A stretch of 64,000 nucleotides of DNA. It comes from Spirogloea muscicola. Taxonomy: Eukaryota; Streptophyta; Zygnematophyceae; Spirogloeales; Spirogloeaceae. The DNA lies in the NCBI GenBank assembly GCA_009602725.1, contig WELB01000038.1:88155-152154 (forward strand), given 5' to 3'. Positions 12,639 to 24,735 of this stretch are shown here, in pieces (the stretch's first letter is position 1; each line of letters opens with the position of its first letter). The notes under the pieces are model-generated. The model saw only the letters and a list, made by a program, of their open reading frames with translations, did not search any database and was not told the DNA's origin. Made by a program: the position numbers and the translations under genes.

Positions 12639-14982
12639 GAATAGTTATGCAACCACTTTGCACGCAATCCCATAAGGGCACCACTGGCAGCACTACAACG
12701 TGCTTCGATGATATAATCTGTAAGCCCATTGATGACAAGAACAGGTGCCAGAAGGCAAGGAAGAAACTCAATGTACGCTGTAGTAGCAGCTATGTTTCAT
12801 ATCCTAGGTCCCTGCACGTGGCTATGCCCTGCACCTGTCATTACTTGGTGGAAGCAGTGCATGCATATTTTGCTTCCAATCTTCTGTAGCATTGAAACAT
12901 GTGGGAAAACTTAAAGTGCAAAGTGCTACAATGGGGACTGAAAGTGGCAGCAGTTTATCGCAGAAACATATTAGAATTTTAGCTCTTCCAAATAAGCGCA
13001 ACGGTTGTATCGTGATCTGTGTGGCTGTGACTGCATTGCTAGGGTCCCTTGAAGGGCTCTCCAAATCGTTTTGTTGCCTCCTGCCAGGCATGCCACAAGT
13101 ATGCAGAAGCGGTGTCTACAACCTCCTGTTGGCGGGAAGCGCTTCCTTGCCTGTGGAGGAGTCACCGTTGCTTGTCAGCAGCTTGCCAAGCTATGAAGCT
13201 GTGCGCGTGCCAATGATGCTCGACCCTGACTATATTTAGGCCCTCCTTAGGCTTGGGCGCCCCAGTTTGCCAATATGGGCAAGGGTCAGTGGCACAGAAT
13301 GTTGTAGCAGTGCTATGTACGTTGTGACTATGATTGCAGTTCTTTGGGGAATTTGCAAGGAGTGCCTGCCATCAACTTAGCCCAAGAGCTCATTATTGCT
13401 ATTCAGCGTGCTAGTAGAGACAATCAGTACTGAACTATGTAGAGTAAAACAGTTGCCCGAAATGCGCCATTGCATATATGAAGCATCTAATGTGGCATTG
13501 TTGAGTGCCACATTGAGAGGCATCCATAAGCAGGCAATGTGCCAGCACCCACGGTTACTTGATCAAGTTGTTGGCTGGGCTGGGCTGGGCTGGGCTGGTC
13601 CGGGCTCGGCTGGCTGGGCTGGGCTTGGCTGGCCTTAACCATGAGAATCAGGAGTCTGCAGCTCCATCCTGATGTGCACATGCCAGTGGTGTTCACAATC
13701 AATGGCCGCCTTGTCCTAGCTGCCCAAGGAGCACGCGCCTTACCTAGCAGAAGATGGAGATGCTGCAGATAAGCATGTATGCTCAACTTGCTTGAGAACA
13801 ATAGCTCTTGTATTGGGATACACATTCTGCAGAGTCAAGTTTGAGTATGCATGACGTAGTCATCAAGAGGGAGTTAAATGATTGCATGATAACACTCACC
13901 CAGGTGCACTACTCCGAAGCTGTCAGCAAAACCCTGCTGATGCCTTCTCTTGTTGCTACCTGTTGTTAGTCAAAAGGTTGGTAAGTCTAAGACTGTTAAG
14001 CAACTTTCATTGCAAAGCACACTGAATGGTTCCTTACAGACCTAGTCACAACGTGCACCTAGAGCAACTTGGATGAGAATCTCGAGAATTTTCGACCCAG
14101 CAGAAGTTCCTGGTAGCTCAAGACTCGTTCTACGCCCCAAGAAGACTACTGGACCAAGGTGCTGCATGTCTGGTGCTAAAGAAGAGCAAGAGAGGCTCAC
14201 AAACCATCATGTGACGGACGTTCTTGGAAGATGCTGAGTAGATCAGAATCCTCCTGTCAGAGATCCACTCCCGATCTGGGTTCGAAAAAGGACAGTAGCG
14301 CTCACTTGCTTAAGTTGATCCAAGAATGGCCCCATGACAGTGTAAGAAGTCGAGGCACTTGAATGCTGCAGTCTGCACCAGAATCCGGTATAAGAAAAGT
14401 TCAGTCTGCTCGAATTGACTGCCTTCCTGACTACTGATATGCTCCTAATATGGAGATGTTGATACCACACAGCACTTTGCACGAACATTGTGAAAGTAGG
14501 ATGTAGTGTAGAACAAGAACCTGCAATCCGAAACTGGACCATGCTATCTCGACCTGGCGCCTGCTCATGAGCAATTTGTGATGCTATAAAATTCACTGTG
14601 ACAGGTTCAACGCTGATGGGAAAAACCTTTCGCGAATGACCTCCTGATGTCCTCGCAGCATTTGTGCTGTTTACTGTGCAAAATCAGCCCAATGGAGGCG
14701 AAGGATTCCTGGTGGTCGCCTGCTGCTCTAGTGACGGTTGTGCAATGTTGTAGTCGGTGTGTAACATTGCCATTTGGGCCAGCAACAAATGAAGCCCTCG
14801 CTAGGCTTCCTGCAACTCGTGCTGCAGCCATCACGGCAAGCAAATTACTCAGCTATCTGCCGCAGAATGTGTGATCAGCAATCTGACTACGTAGAGCTCT
14901 AGCAGCACGCACACATGCTGCCAAAGCAATTAAAACATTTGTCAAGAGGTCCATAAGATGCCCTCCTGTACAGCATTCTCAC
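12639..14982. other. Intergenic region with a GGGCT microsatellite
   Basis: No gene recognised in about 2.3 kb. Between the FAD oxidoreductase stop and the last visible exon of the minus-strand LOB-domain gene, the only clear structure is the GGGCT tract at 13571-13633. Further 3' exons of the LOB-domain gene could lie at 13.9-14.9 kb, but none is recognisable because that part of the family is not conserved. Confidence 0.4.
13571..13633. repeat. Imperfect (GGGCT)n microsatellite
   Basis: About 63 bp of GGCTG/GGGCT units with a few substitutions. It also creates a spurious Trp/Gly-Leu-rich open frame, which is not a gene. Confidence 0.85.
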
Positions 14983-16166
14983 CTCCAGCCGCTGCACCTG
15001 GTCCTGAAGCAAGGTAATGGTGCCCACACAGCCATAGATGGGTTCGTTCACCCTTGCTTGAGCCTCGTATATCAGGCTGTAAGCCAACAACAGGCTATTG
15101 GGTGAGAGCATTGCAGGCGGTTACGTGTCCATTGCAGGCGGTTACGTGTCCAGAGCCTGCTCTTAGGTCTTGATGGAGCCGCAGGAGCTGCACGCCCTCA
15201 TAATCATCGCCCTACCAGCCCTAGAGATTGATGTAGCATACAGTGTCCAAAGGAAGTGGGGGGAAGAGCTAGCCAGGATTGTGGAGTATTTAACGAAGCT
15301 GCATCCATAAAATGACAGACAACTGCGCACATCGCGAACGAGTTGGAAGAGCAGTAGGTCCAGCCACTCCTGCGTGGGCCTCTGGTTTCTGACTTGTTCA
15401 GCTAGCCGCCAGAGTGTCTCAAAATCTTCTGCAGGCATTGCCCTAGTACTTCGGCAGCCGACATACTGGAAGACCAGCTTATAGCGGGTGAGACTTGGAA
15501 TGCTGCCAATAGAAGCGGCGCTCTCACTTACGTTCGTGACTGATGTTCAGGCTGCATGTGGCAGATGACAGTACACACGGTTGGCTGACGGAAAGCACGC
15601 TGCTCTCATTGTCGAATTCTACAGGCTGCAGAATGCAGCACTAATGCCCTGTATGCGAAGACCTGGTAGCTCCCCGACTTAAGCCAGCCTCGCTCCGATG
15701 CAAGGTGCTTTCCCGTCAGAAGCTGCAGTGTATGCACTGAGCTATTGCCAATACTCCACATATCAGGCCAATCAGCTCCAGCATTACCTGCTGATTCTGC
15801 AACGTACTCTGGGACAGGTGACTGCTAAGCTCTAGACTAGCGACGACGGGACACTGTGTTGCTCGACACCACGTCGATGTTGCCCCTAATGGGTCATCAC
15901 TGGCTAACAGCGAGCTCCAGGCGTTAGCTGGTGAGCGATACTCGGAGGGCCACCGAGTGACCAGAGCTGCCATGCCAGGGAGCGCCGCCCAGGGAGCTCC
16001 CGTCAGGGCTGCACTCTCTCATAGCTCACCTGTTGGCGGTGTCTTCGCGCTGCTCAAGCGGCACGTCCAGGAGCAGCCTGGTGGTGTTGGCGACGCCGAA
16101 CACCCGGCGGACGTGGGAGAACCGCTGCGGCTGGTCCGCCGGGAAGAAGGGCGCGAAGGCGCAGTC
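14983..16166 (-). CDS. LOB-domain (LBD/AS2-like) protein, partial
   Basis: A plant-specific transcription factor family. Two minus-strand exons are clear: 16166-16030 and 15076-14983, joined in phase (ends AG, resumes C). The first gives DCAFAPFFPADQPQRF, then the GAS-block region with VFGVANTTRLL and QREDTAN. The second gives SLIYEAQARV, EPIYGCVG and a terminal coiled leucine segment LLQDQVQRLE. These are the second half of the C block, the GAS block and the start of the Leu-zipper-like helix. The N-terminal part of the zinc-finger-like C block (CxxC...LRRxC) is not found. Upstream of 16166 is a good pyrimidine-AG acceptor, so it should be on another exon at higher coordinates, near the single N at 16498. 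The intron (15077-16029) contains a 21-bp tandem duplication. The 3' end beyond 14983 is not resolved. Confidence 0.8.
15110..15151. repeat. 21-bp tandem duplication
   Basis: Two exact adjacent copies (15110-15130 and 15131-15151) of a 21-bp unit that includes TTACGTGTCC. It lies within the LOB-domain gene intron. Confidence 0.9.
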
Positions 16167-16734
16167 CTGCGGGAGCGGGACGAGCGCGCCCGGCCGTCTG
16201 AGGGTGGCTTTCAAGGCCGTTGTCACGGGGAGCTCCCGCGCCAGGAAGGCGAATGCGGCTGACGGCCCGAAACGAGCGGCCGTGAAAGCCAGCCAGGTGC
16301 ATGCATCCATGACCACGCTAACGGCGCCACAGGCCAGGCAGACGGGGCGCGCCGGAGGCTTTCGTCGAGCGGAGCGCCTGGCTAACGTCCACTGTGCATG
16401 GCTTCGCTACTGATCCAACGACAGGTGTTCCCCCCCGGGCTGCGGCGGCGTGGGGGATCGGGAGACGGTGGGGGTAAGTTTAGATGGGAAGCGGGGGNGA
16501 GCCGCGGTTGCGGGTGACGTCAACCGCCGCCGCGGATCACGGGCGCGTGCACGGCCGGCCGGGGAGCTCGTGCCCGGCCGCCCGCCACGTGGCTCGCGTC
16601 CCGCGGCCGCAGCCTCGGCCGGGCGCCGACCTGGAGGCCTGACGTCCAGCTTGCCATCATTAGCTGTGGACCGGGAAACTTTGGTTGCTCCGAGTCACCT
16701 CGCCGTTGGACTCTTTGCAACAACAACAGGGTGA
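16167..16734. other. GC-rich 5' region of the LOB-domain gene
   Basis: Very GC-rich sequence expected to hold the first exon and promoter of the minus-strand LOB-domain gene. It contains a G-box (CCACGTGG near 16588), a TGACGTCA element near 16517, and a single unresolved base at 16498. No CxxC-containing exon could be recognised. Confidence 0.4.
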
Positions 16735-18080
16735 GCAGCCTGGCTTTGACGTGGCCGGGTCCCTCGCTCAGGCCTACCGGCTGCGCTTGGCCATCTCTTT
16801 GCAGCGGTCCCTTGCCTTCGCGGTTCACCTGCGCGCCGGCCGCGCTTTGGCTGCGGCCTCCGGCTACCGTCAGGGCGACGTCAGGCATGGACTGTAGTGT
16901 AGTTCTTTTCCGGCTCCTCTTTTCTTTGGCTTGGGATACTGTCCATTCTTCTTGGGCTGGCTTTGCCAACCACTCTTCTCTATGGGCGAGCACATTCTTT
17001 CCGCCGTCTAGCTATTCAGACTTGCATCTTCTGACTAGAGGTTACTTAAGAGTTCCCTTGCTGCTGTCTTAGTACTTAGCACCCAGAATTCTTCTGTCCT
17101 TGTCCATTCCTTTTGGGCTGGCCTCTCCCAGCCACCAGTCAATCTGGCCGCGCTTGCTCTTTGCAAGACGAGGCCTGTGCTTTTGAGAGAAAGGCGCATG
17201 CATTGAAGCGTGGCCAATTCAAGCAAGTACACTGTTCAGACCAAAAACCAGTGGATATGTGTAGGAAGACTGGACAAGGTCCAAAAGGGCCGAAAGGCGC
17301 CAAAATCAAGGGGTTATGCAACAGAGTGGAACAGAGAGAACGACAGCTGCAGCCTCTGGCCAGGGGAGGAGGAGGAGGAGCTCTCTCCATCTTGAATCTG
17401 AAAAGACAGCTTGGCCCCCAAACTCATGAACCCCCAGGAAGAAGTGGCACTCCAAATGGAGGCAAGGGCTGTGATAAGCCAGCCCAAAAAGAATTGACAA
17501 GGGTTCGGAGGGGCCGACAGCGTTTAGCATCTACACAGGGGCCTGAAGATGTCATGTCAGCACAGGGGGAGGATGGATCACTCAGTAGTGGGTGCAGGGT
17601 GCAGGGGACAGGGTGACAGGGTGACAGGGTGGGTGCAGGGTGACAGGGGGTGCGCCGCTACGCCCGGGCGCCCTATCCTCGCGGCCCTTGCCCCCATTGG
17701 GAGTACCACTTCTTCTTCTTCTTATCCTGGCCTCGCCCGCGTGCCGCTGCGCTAGACCGTGGTTTGCACTTCCCGGCCCCTCCGGTTGTTGTCCAGATAT
17801 TCAAATTTGGGCTGGCCTTTCACAGCCATCGCCCATTTCGAAATAGCTCCTCCGTTCTCAGCCCTCTTAGACAAGGGCCAAAGCTTCGTAGTGTATAACC
17901 CAATTTTAAATTTGGGTTTTTTGCCAAAACCTTTTCTGAACAGTGTAGTGGCTCTGCTTGGCCTCCCTTTCACATCATGTGCACTGCGCGCCTTCTCTCT
18001 TTTGTTGCTGGTGGCCAGACGGCCGGCCCGAGGTGGGTTCAGGCCAAAGGCTCGACGAAGCCACATCATCGTGCACTTGC
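16735..18080. repeat. Dispersed repeat cluster
   Basis: Contains a plus-strand frame (about 16740-16897) with LRLAISLQRSLAFAVHLRAG, matching minus-strand copies at 6.3 and 47.5 kb. Several copies of the module whose plus or minus strand reads TTTGGGCTGGC follow (about 16957, 17116, 17470 and 17806). At 17940-18000 there is an inverted copy of the GCGCGCCTTCTCTC module. A short GTGACAGG-type microsatellite lies near 17600-17655. No intact gene. Confidence 0.6.
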
Positions 18081-18452
18081 AGGAAGCGCACCAGATGGCT
18101 AAGAGTGAGCTGCTCGCAGCAGCAACCCTCGGCTAACAGACCATCATTTCCTTTTCTGCTCAATGACGCCATCCCTTGGGCACAATCAGGCAGCAAAAGG
18201 AATACAAATGCAATAATCCAGGGCGCAGCAGACAGTGCCGGGCTGGCCGACTGCACGGGTTGCGATCAAGTTGCATCCAGTCTATGTATCAATCAAACAA
18301 GCTTGCGGATCCAAAAAAAGGTCCACAAGATGAATGACGAGCAATAGATGCCAATGGTGTCTGATGCTCGGCGAATGACTGGGTATGTCTCTGCCAGAGA
18401 ATCACCAGCTACTTGTACAGTGTGTGGACCCCAAAGCGTTGTGAACGATACT

Positions 18453-21400
18453 TCAGGCAAGAACCGGCTCGGCTACAGGCTGTAGCTTTGCCACTGAGCG
18501 TGGCTTTGTCTGAGCGGCCTCCTTGAAGCTGATGACACAATCGTATAGGCGACCTTCAAGAAATGTGGCAACCTCTTGGTGCTTGATCTGAACAGCATGA
18601 TACAGATATCAAATGGAGTGGAAGTGAGGCAGGCAACTCGGTGATATAGCAGCATGCCCTTCCAATGCTGTCCACGTGGGCAAGGTATTGGAGCTGAGTG
18701 GAGCTAAGGCTGAGCTAAGGTTATGGACTTCGCAGCTTGAGGGGCTAATTCAACTAAACAGCTAAAGAACTTATTATCAGGATGGCAACATGCCAAAGCT
18801 GGTAGTAAAGATTGAGAAGCATCATGTGGTGCACCCTACGCTGACTCGTTCATGTACATACCATGCCAATGTTTAAAGAGTCACACTTGAAGGACGCATA
18901 CAAGTTGGTCTCAATGGATCGCCCCTGATCAAGTCAACAGATACTCAAGTTAGCAAGACAAGCAGAGTCAGCATCACGAAACAACAGGAACTTAAGCAGT
19001 CACAGTTGCACGAAATCAGAAGCAAATGTTGCATAAAAGCAGCACAATTGTCTTCACATGAAGGTCATTGAATGTTACCATGCCCTCCAGCACAATGAGG
19101 TCGGCATCGTCTGCTACATATGCTAACTCAGGTGAGATCAACGAGAGATCTATGACCTGCAATTGGACGAGTCCAAAGACAGTCAATTTGCATAACTTTG
19201 ACACACCAGAGTTTGCCCTGTGTAAGAGCTCGTCTGCTGAAGCAATGGTGATTAAGGGTGTCTTAAAGGCACCAAAGATTACAACGAGGATGGATGAGAA
19301 GGTCCTTGACAGCTTACAGGAAGATCATTGCCTGAGCTCACAACAAGGAGTCTTCCTGCATCTAATGCTTCAGACACATCGATGTCCACCTTCGACTCAT
19401 CCACCTGCCACAACCACACAGATCTTCCTCTGAAAGGCTGCAATTGCGGGAGTCTAATCATGGCACCACCACTAAGGGAATATCCAGGGGACCGAAGAGA
19501 GGAATGATGATGGTGTTTCAGGGCTTCGGCTATCACACCTTTGACAAGACATCAAGAAGCTCGCTGTAGGTAATGTCGTTGAGGGCTGGCACCTCATTGG
19601 CAGCAAGTGCAACCTGGGAGTCCAGCTTGTCAATGTAAGCAGAGCCCATTACCACCTCAACAGAACAATCTGTAGCTACCCCTCAATTGCAATGTCTTGG
19701 CAGGATAGTGGCTCTGAACAGGCATGATGGCGCATCACCAAGTGAACATTGTCAAAGATAAGGAGCAGGTGCCATGACGATATGTGTTTGCTGAAATTGA
19801 TCCATCTGCCATCAACACACCTGTGTACCTCGTCGCAGAAGCTCCCTTGCAAGGGGTAGGATGCCAAGAATCACATCAGCTCCAGCATTGTCAACAAAGA
19901 TAATGGCCTGCAAACACAACAGCAATTCCTAAGTTGCAGGCTTGGGTGTATCGCTGGATACTGTACAGGTCAGCTCAACAGACAGCAAGAGCATGCAGTC
20001 AGCTGTGCCGAGTCTACCTTTTTCCATCTCTTTGTCACCCAAATCTCTTTGAGTCTGTCAAGATGATCTATGACCCATGGCCGATCCAGCATCGCATCCA
20101 AGGTCGTCAAAAATGACATGCCATCTTTGTCAAATAGCTCTGTGGACTGGATATGTCAATGAGTACCACTATGAGATGAATTTAGATTGCTACATGGGTG
20201 CTGGACTACTACTACGGCACTTATGCATTGAGCAGTATGTGTTATCATGGTTAACACTGCCAGCAGCACATAATACTCTAAGTACGACTATGTGATTACA
20301 ATTCTGATGATAAGCTGCATGCTAGAGTACCACCTTAAGCATCTCAGTCCCTTGGATTGTGTGCACGAGGCTTCTGCATGGCACGGCTTATACACCACAA
20401 GGCTTTGACGACTCAGATTTGGAGCAATACGCACTGCTGGAGCTCCAAGGTCAAAGATGTTGCCCGCAAAGACGCCCCGAATGAGATGTTCTAAGCGCTC
20501 GGCAGGGTCTTCAACGGCATCGACAAGCTTCAGGATGTCTGGCAACAAGGCAAGGGCCTTGGCATTCTCTGTTACCTGCACACCTACAAAAGTATCAAGT
20601 CCAGCTGAAGTGCAAGCACAACAAAGGACCCAGCATCGGAAACCTCTCGAAGCAGTAAGGTAGTGAAACAGGAGGCTCCACAGCAGAGTCAGGACAAACG
20701 TACTTTAACCTTCCGGAAGATATCTTCAAAGCCAACTTCTCTGAGAACAAGCTCTCGCAACCTGCACAGGACCTGAATAAACACCAACCGGTCGCAAGTC
20801 TCGTTTGGTTAATGAGAGAAGTGGCAGCACCAGGACTGAGGCGTCAATTAATCTAACAGCTGGCCACCCTAGAGTTCCAAATGAGCACAAATTGTGTGCA
20901 AGCAACATGGCATGACTATTGAGGACTCGCTCCTATATTGTAAGTTCCGCATATGAGTGACAAGTGTGGGGAGCAACAACACGTCAACGCAGTGCAATGG
21001 CATACCACGATGTCTGGGGGGCCACCATTGCTCTCTGGATTGCTCTCGAGCTCGTCGAGTATTGCAGCATATCTGCAGTACGCACTTGCCTTGACAACCA
21101 AATAAATACACCCCTCTGCGGCCAAACCTCTCCACAGGAAGTAGCATCTGTATGAAGCAGCAAGCTGCACGACGGCTGCTGACACACTCTAAATCTCAAC
21201 AGTGTTCACTGCAGTATTGATGCTAGGAGCAAGCGACTTAGCAGCTAAATGTGAGTTGTCACATTGTCCATGACGTCGGAGACATGGTCTCGAGTGAGAT
21301 GCTCAAAGGCTCCTCAACAGTCGACCAGCTCTCACAGGGCGAACGGAAGGGGAGCTGGAGCTTAAGGGCGCCGACTGTCACCTCTCAGCGAACCTGGCTG

Positions 21401-21939
21401 CGCGGCTCTCGGCGTCCGTCACGCTGTCGTCCGCCGCGGCGCGTTTTCTGCAGGCCGCACTCGCATGGCAGCATGAGGGCGAGAGAAACATAACATCACT
21501 TGATCCTCAAATGCATATTGTGAGCTACTCCGCCTGGACATAGGTAAGGAGCATGCATCCTTGCTCCTGAGAGTCGCTCATAGATTGCCAAGAGCTCCTC
21601 TCGTTCTTCTAAAGCCCCGGCGTCTTCGCCGACGAGTGCTGTGATGCGTGGCAGCAATGCACTGAACGAGCCGCCGCCAGCATTCTCCACGACTGAGCCA
21701 TCAAATACGACATGGCAGCGGTGCGCCAGAGGCCGTCCGTAAGTATCCGAGGCGGATCGGAGCGGCGGCGCTCACTGGAAGCTGGGAATGCTGCGGCGGA
21801 AGACGTCCACCCAGGTGCGCTCGGCGGGCGTGAGCTCGCCGGGCGCGTCGCCGGGCCCCCGGAACGGCACCGTGCACGGCCGGTAGCTCGCCGCGTCCGC
21901 CAGCAGCGGCAGCGCCACCGGCTGCGACGACGCCTCCAT
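18453..21939 (-). CDS. DUF89 / ARMT1-PANK4-type metal-dependent phosphatase (12 exons, complete)
   Basis: A complete 402-residue member of the plant DUF89 phosphatase family, related to the C-terminal phosphatase domain of PANK4. The family removes phosphate from damaged phosphometabolites such as 4'-phosphopantetheine derivatives; it is cytosolic by homology. Minus-strand exons: 21939-21776, 21447-21382, 21072-21006, 20772-20704, 20575-20435, 20146-20018, 19907-19829, 19669-19539, 19404-19318, 19156-19079, 18924-18862, 18587-18453; all phases agree. Motifs in order: [72 protein letters not shown] with the metal-binding Asn/Asp, [68 protein letters not shown]. Exon 8 carries about 14 extra residues before LAANE. 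The start is the first ATG before the conserved N-terminus. It is divergent from the M23 peptidase gene. Confidence 0.93.
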
Positions 21940-22129
21940 GGCCGCCGNGCGCGGGCCCCTCGACCACCTCCGCCTCGCCCTCAGGTGCGCGCGGCCCCCG
22001 CTCCCCGCCCTCTCTCCTCGGCGGCTTCGACCGCACCAGAGTTCGAATCCCCGCCTCGCTCTTGTTCATCTTTTGTGGGCTTGAGGGTGGACGCCGCTGC
22101 TGCCACTAGAGGAAGCTCAAGTAACATCC
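21940..22129. promoter_or_regulatory. Putative bidirectional promoter between DUF89 and M23 genes
   Basis: About 190 bp of GC-rich DNA separates the minus-strand DUF89 start codon from the likely plus-strand M23 start. No TATA box is evident. One unresolved base sits at 21957. Shared promoter function is inferred from the spacing and orientation only. Confidence 0.4.
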
Positions 22130-23785
22130 ATGGCCGTCGTCGTGACGTCCCGCGCCGCTTGCCTGAGGCGGGCGCGCGCTGTGGCGGGGCGGGGGGCTGC
22201 ACGAAGGGCCCAGGCGGCAGCTCGGGCAACCCCTCGTGCGCGTGACCTGCGGCGGCGCCGACGTGCCCGCGCACCCCACCAAAGGAAACCCCCACCTCTG
22301 GCGTGCCCTCGTTCCCACGACGCCGTTGGACAAGCGCGGTGTGCGCAAGCTCGTCGTAAGCAACCACCGCCTTTCGCCGCCGGTGCAGTTGCTTGGCATC
22401 CTCGTGTTAGTATGCCAGCTTAACACGTCCCTCGTAAGCCGCAATAATACTCTTGGTGTGCCTGAGAAGCTTTCCATGTCCGTGGTGACAGGTTCGAGTC
22501 TCCGATGGTAGGCACCGGGAGTACAGAGGCTCAGTCGATGTCAAGCATCGCAGCTACCCAGTGGAGTCCATCTGGCTCAGCGCGGCGAAGTCCGACAGAA
22601 AGGGTGGGCCGGCCTCCCCCCTCAACCCCGCTGAACTGCCATCACGAGCGTATGGAGGTCGACCGGGACGTAGGAGAGCGCGATGAACCAGGACAGTGTT
22701 GCCTCTTTCCAAATTATCTCGAGCCTGGTTGACTATTGATGCTCCTACTTCCCTTTCAGGGACTCCCAAGGAGTGGGAGGCCAAAGATCGGCTGATTGCC
22801 ACCAGGAGTTCACAGCAACTGTGGTCCTTACCGATGGAGGTTCCCTGCAAGGAGGAGGTGACAACAGGTTACGGCCTGCAGCGATATTACAACGGCGTCT
22901 TTGCTGAGGGGCAAGTTGTGTAGAAGCCATCCTCCAACAACCCTGCTCGACAGTCGTTCTGCTACATTGTCCACGTTCTTGCCCAGCACAACAGCCTGAG
23001 CCTCTGAGCATGATGGCATGATCTCCACGCTCGTTTCTACAAGCATAATATAGACGGGCGGAAAAGCAATGCAGAAATGCTGATGCACAGCACTTGCATG
23101 GGCTCCATTACAGGTACTATCATAGGGGAGTTGATTATGGTGCATACACTGGCGAACCAGTGGTAGCACCTGCAGATGGTATTGTTGAGATGGTTGGCAA
23201 AGAGTCAGATGGGTTCTTGGCGCACGGGAATTGCATTGGGCTTGATCACGGGCACGGCGTGGTCAGCTTACTCATGCACTTGGATACTGTGCAGTCTAGG
23301 TACACATCTCTGGCCCACATGGGGGGGTTTGGAGGCTGATTTCTCTTGTAGGAGAGACTTGACAAGATATATTGCAAACCCAAGCAGCTATGCGCTTTTT
23401 AAGGAGATCGGCTGAGGCATATTTCCATGTTCCGTGGTCCTCTATGTGCCTCAAAGTGCTTTTCCTTTGACCGCACAGGCTTGGAGAAGTGGTGCGAGCA
23501 GGGCAGATGGTAGCGACGGTCGGGGACACTGGGGTGGCCACTGGGCCACATTTGCACTGGTGAGCCATTTAATGACCATGTCCAGCAACGACTATTGCCT
23601 CTGTCTTGAGCACCATTTCAATGAGCTTTTGAAATGAGATACGCTGCAGGCAGATGCTTTGTGAAGCTGCTGTGTCGTGGTTGGTGCATCTCTGATATCC
23701 AATATGCTTGTGCAACAGGGGCTTTTATGTAAATGGGGAGTGTGTCGACCCTGCTCAATGGATGAAAAGTCAACCTTGGGGTTAG
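22130..23785 (+). CDS. M23/LytM-type metallopeptidase (6 exons)
   Basis: A peptidase of the M23 (lysostaphin/LytM) family, zinc endopeptidases that cut peptide cross-links in peptidoglycan. Exons: ~22130-22355, 22492-22603, 22760-22910, 23114-23299, 23479-23559, 23719-23785 (TAG). Key motifs: TGYGLQRYYNGVF, then HRGVDYGA with the zinc-binding HxxxD, PVVAPADGIV, HGNCIGLDHGHGVVSLLMHL, GEVVRAGQMVATVGDTGVATG and PHLHW with the HxH zinc ligands. All metal and catalytic positions are present. The upstream region (YPVESIWL, RVTCGGADVPAHP) resembles the N-terminal part of bacterial secreted M23 enzymes. The intron after 22910 uses a GC donor (GCAAGT), forced by phase. Exon 1 is uncertain: the ATG at 22130 is out of frame with RVTCGG, and a G-run at 22186-22196 is a likely one-base error. 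The N-terminus is Arg/Ala-rich and could be an organelle transit peptide. Confidence 0.87.
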
Positions 23786-24735
23786 AGTTAGCTCCTTTGT
23801 ATACATCAGTATTTTCTGTACACTACGTCAATCAATATTGAACGAAGGAAGTTTGTGCAAATGTTGAGTTGATGTTGAGGGGGAAGAGTCGAATGTCGTG
23901 ATATTGTGGCCTTATTGTGATTGATATGATTGATGACCTGGGTGGTTATAATGCTTTGTACTTGCACGGAACTTCTCATGCATGGCACGCGGCTTTCTTT
24001 TACCCTCTTGGCACAGGCTGATGCAGCTACGTACAAGTATGTCGCCGTGTGTTGCTTGACACAGCTGGTAGCACATCTGTCGAGCTGTGAAGTCCTTTGT
24101 CGTGGCGGCTGACAGTCATAAGTGTTTGTCTTCTTCCGCAATCAAGTATATGTCAAAATAGCAGGCCCGCGCTACCATTAGCAGGTGCTAAGGAGCAGGC
24201 AGTGGAGTGATACTTAGGGACTTGTTGACAGCGATTGCACTAAGTAGGCGTCAGGAGCCAGGGAAAGACTGGCTGTGAAGCTCGTGGAGCAGCTTGGTGC
24301 CAGCGCAGCTGCAGGCTCGGGAGAAGAGTCGGTCTGTCTTCTCTTCAGTAAAGCTCCCCGAGTCCATTTGTATTTTGATGTAAGGGTTGGGGCTTAGAGT
24401 TGGGGCTCAAGATATGGGCACTGACAAGGCTTGGTTTGGAACAGAATGTTGGCAAATGCCTAAGACCTGCAATCTGTAGCTGGAAGTGCTGATCACTCGC
24501 GGACTTTGTCACTTAAAGGGCAGCGCCACGCTGCCACACCTTCTATTGTTTGGTGAGGGTCCACAAGGCCCATTCGGAGCACTATCTTCCAACCCACAGG
24601 CAATTTGCAGCTCGCCACAGTACAAAGTGCCCTTGCGACCATTCGTGGTGTCTGTAACAAGCGGCTGCTAAATGGGTGGCAAGGTCCTGGCTACATGCCA
24701 GCGCAAGTCTCCGGCATAAAATTATTGTCGCTTTG
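23786..24735. other. Intergenic region downstream of the M23 gene
   Basis: About 950 bp with no recognised gene, RNA or repeat. The first part is AT-richer than the flanks and is presumably 3' UTR and spacer. Confidence 0.4.

Noticed and set aside
13396-13638. Open frame rich in Trp-Ala-Gly
   Set aside because: Its only striking part is the translated GGGCT microsatellite.
22030-22050. T-loop-like GTTCGAATCC suggesting a tRNA
   Set aside because: No matching acceptor, D or anticodon stems can be formed around it.
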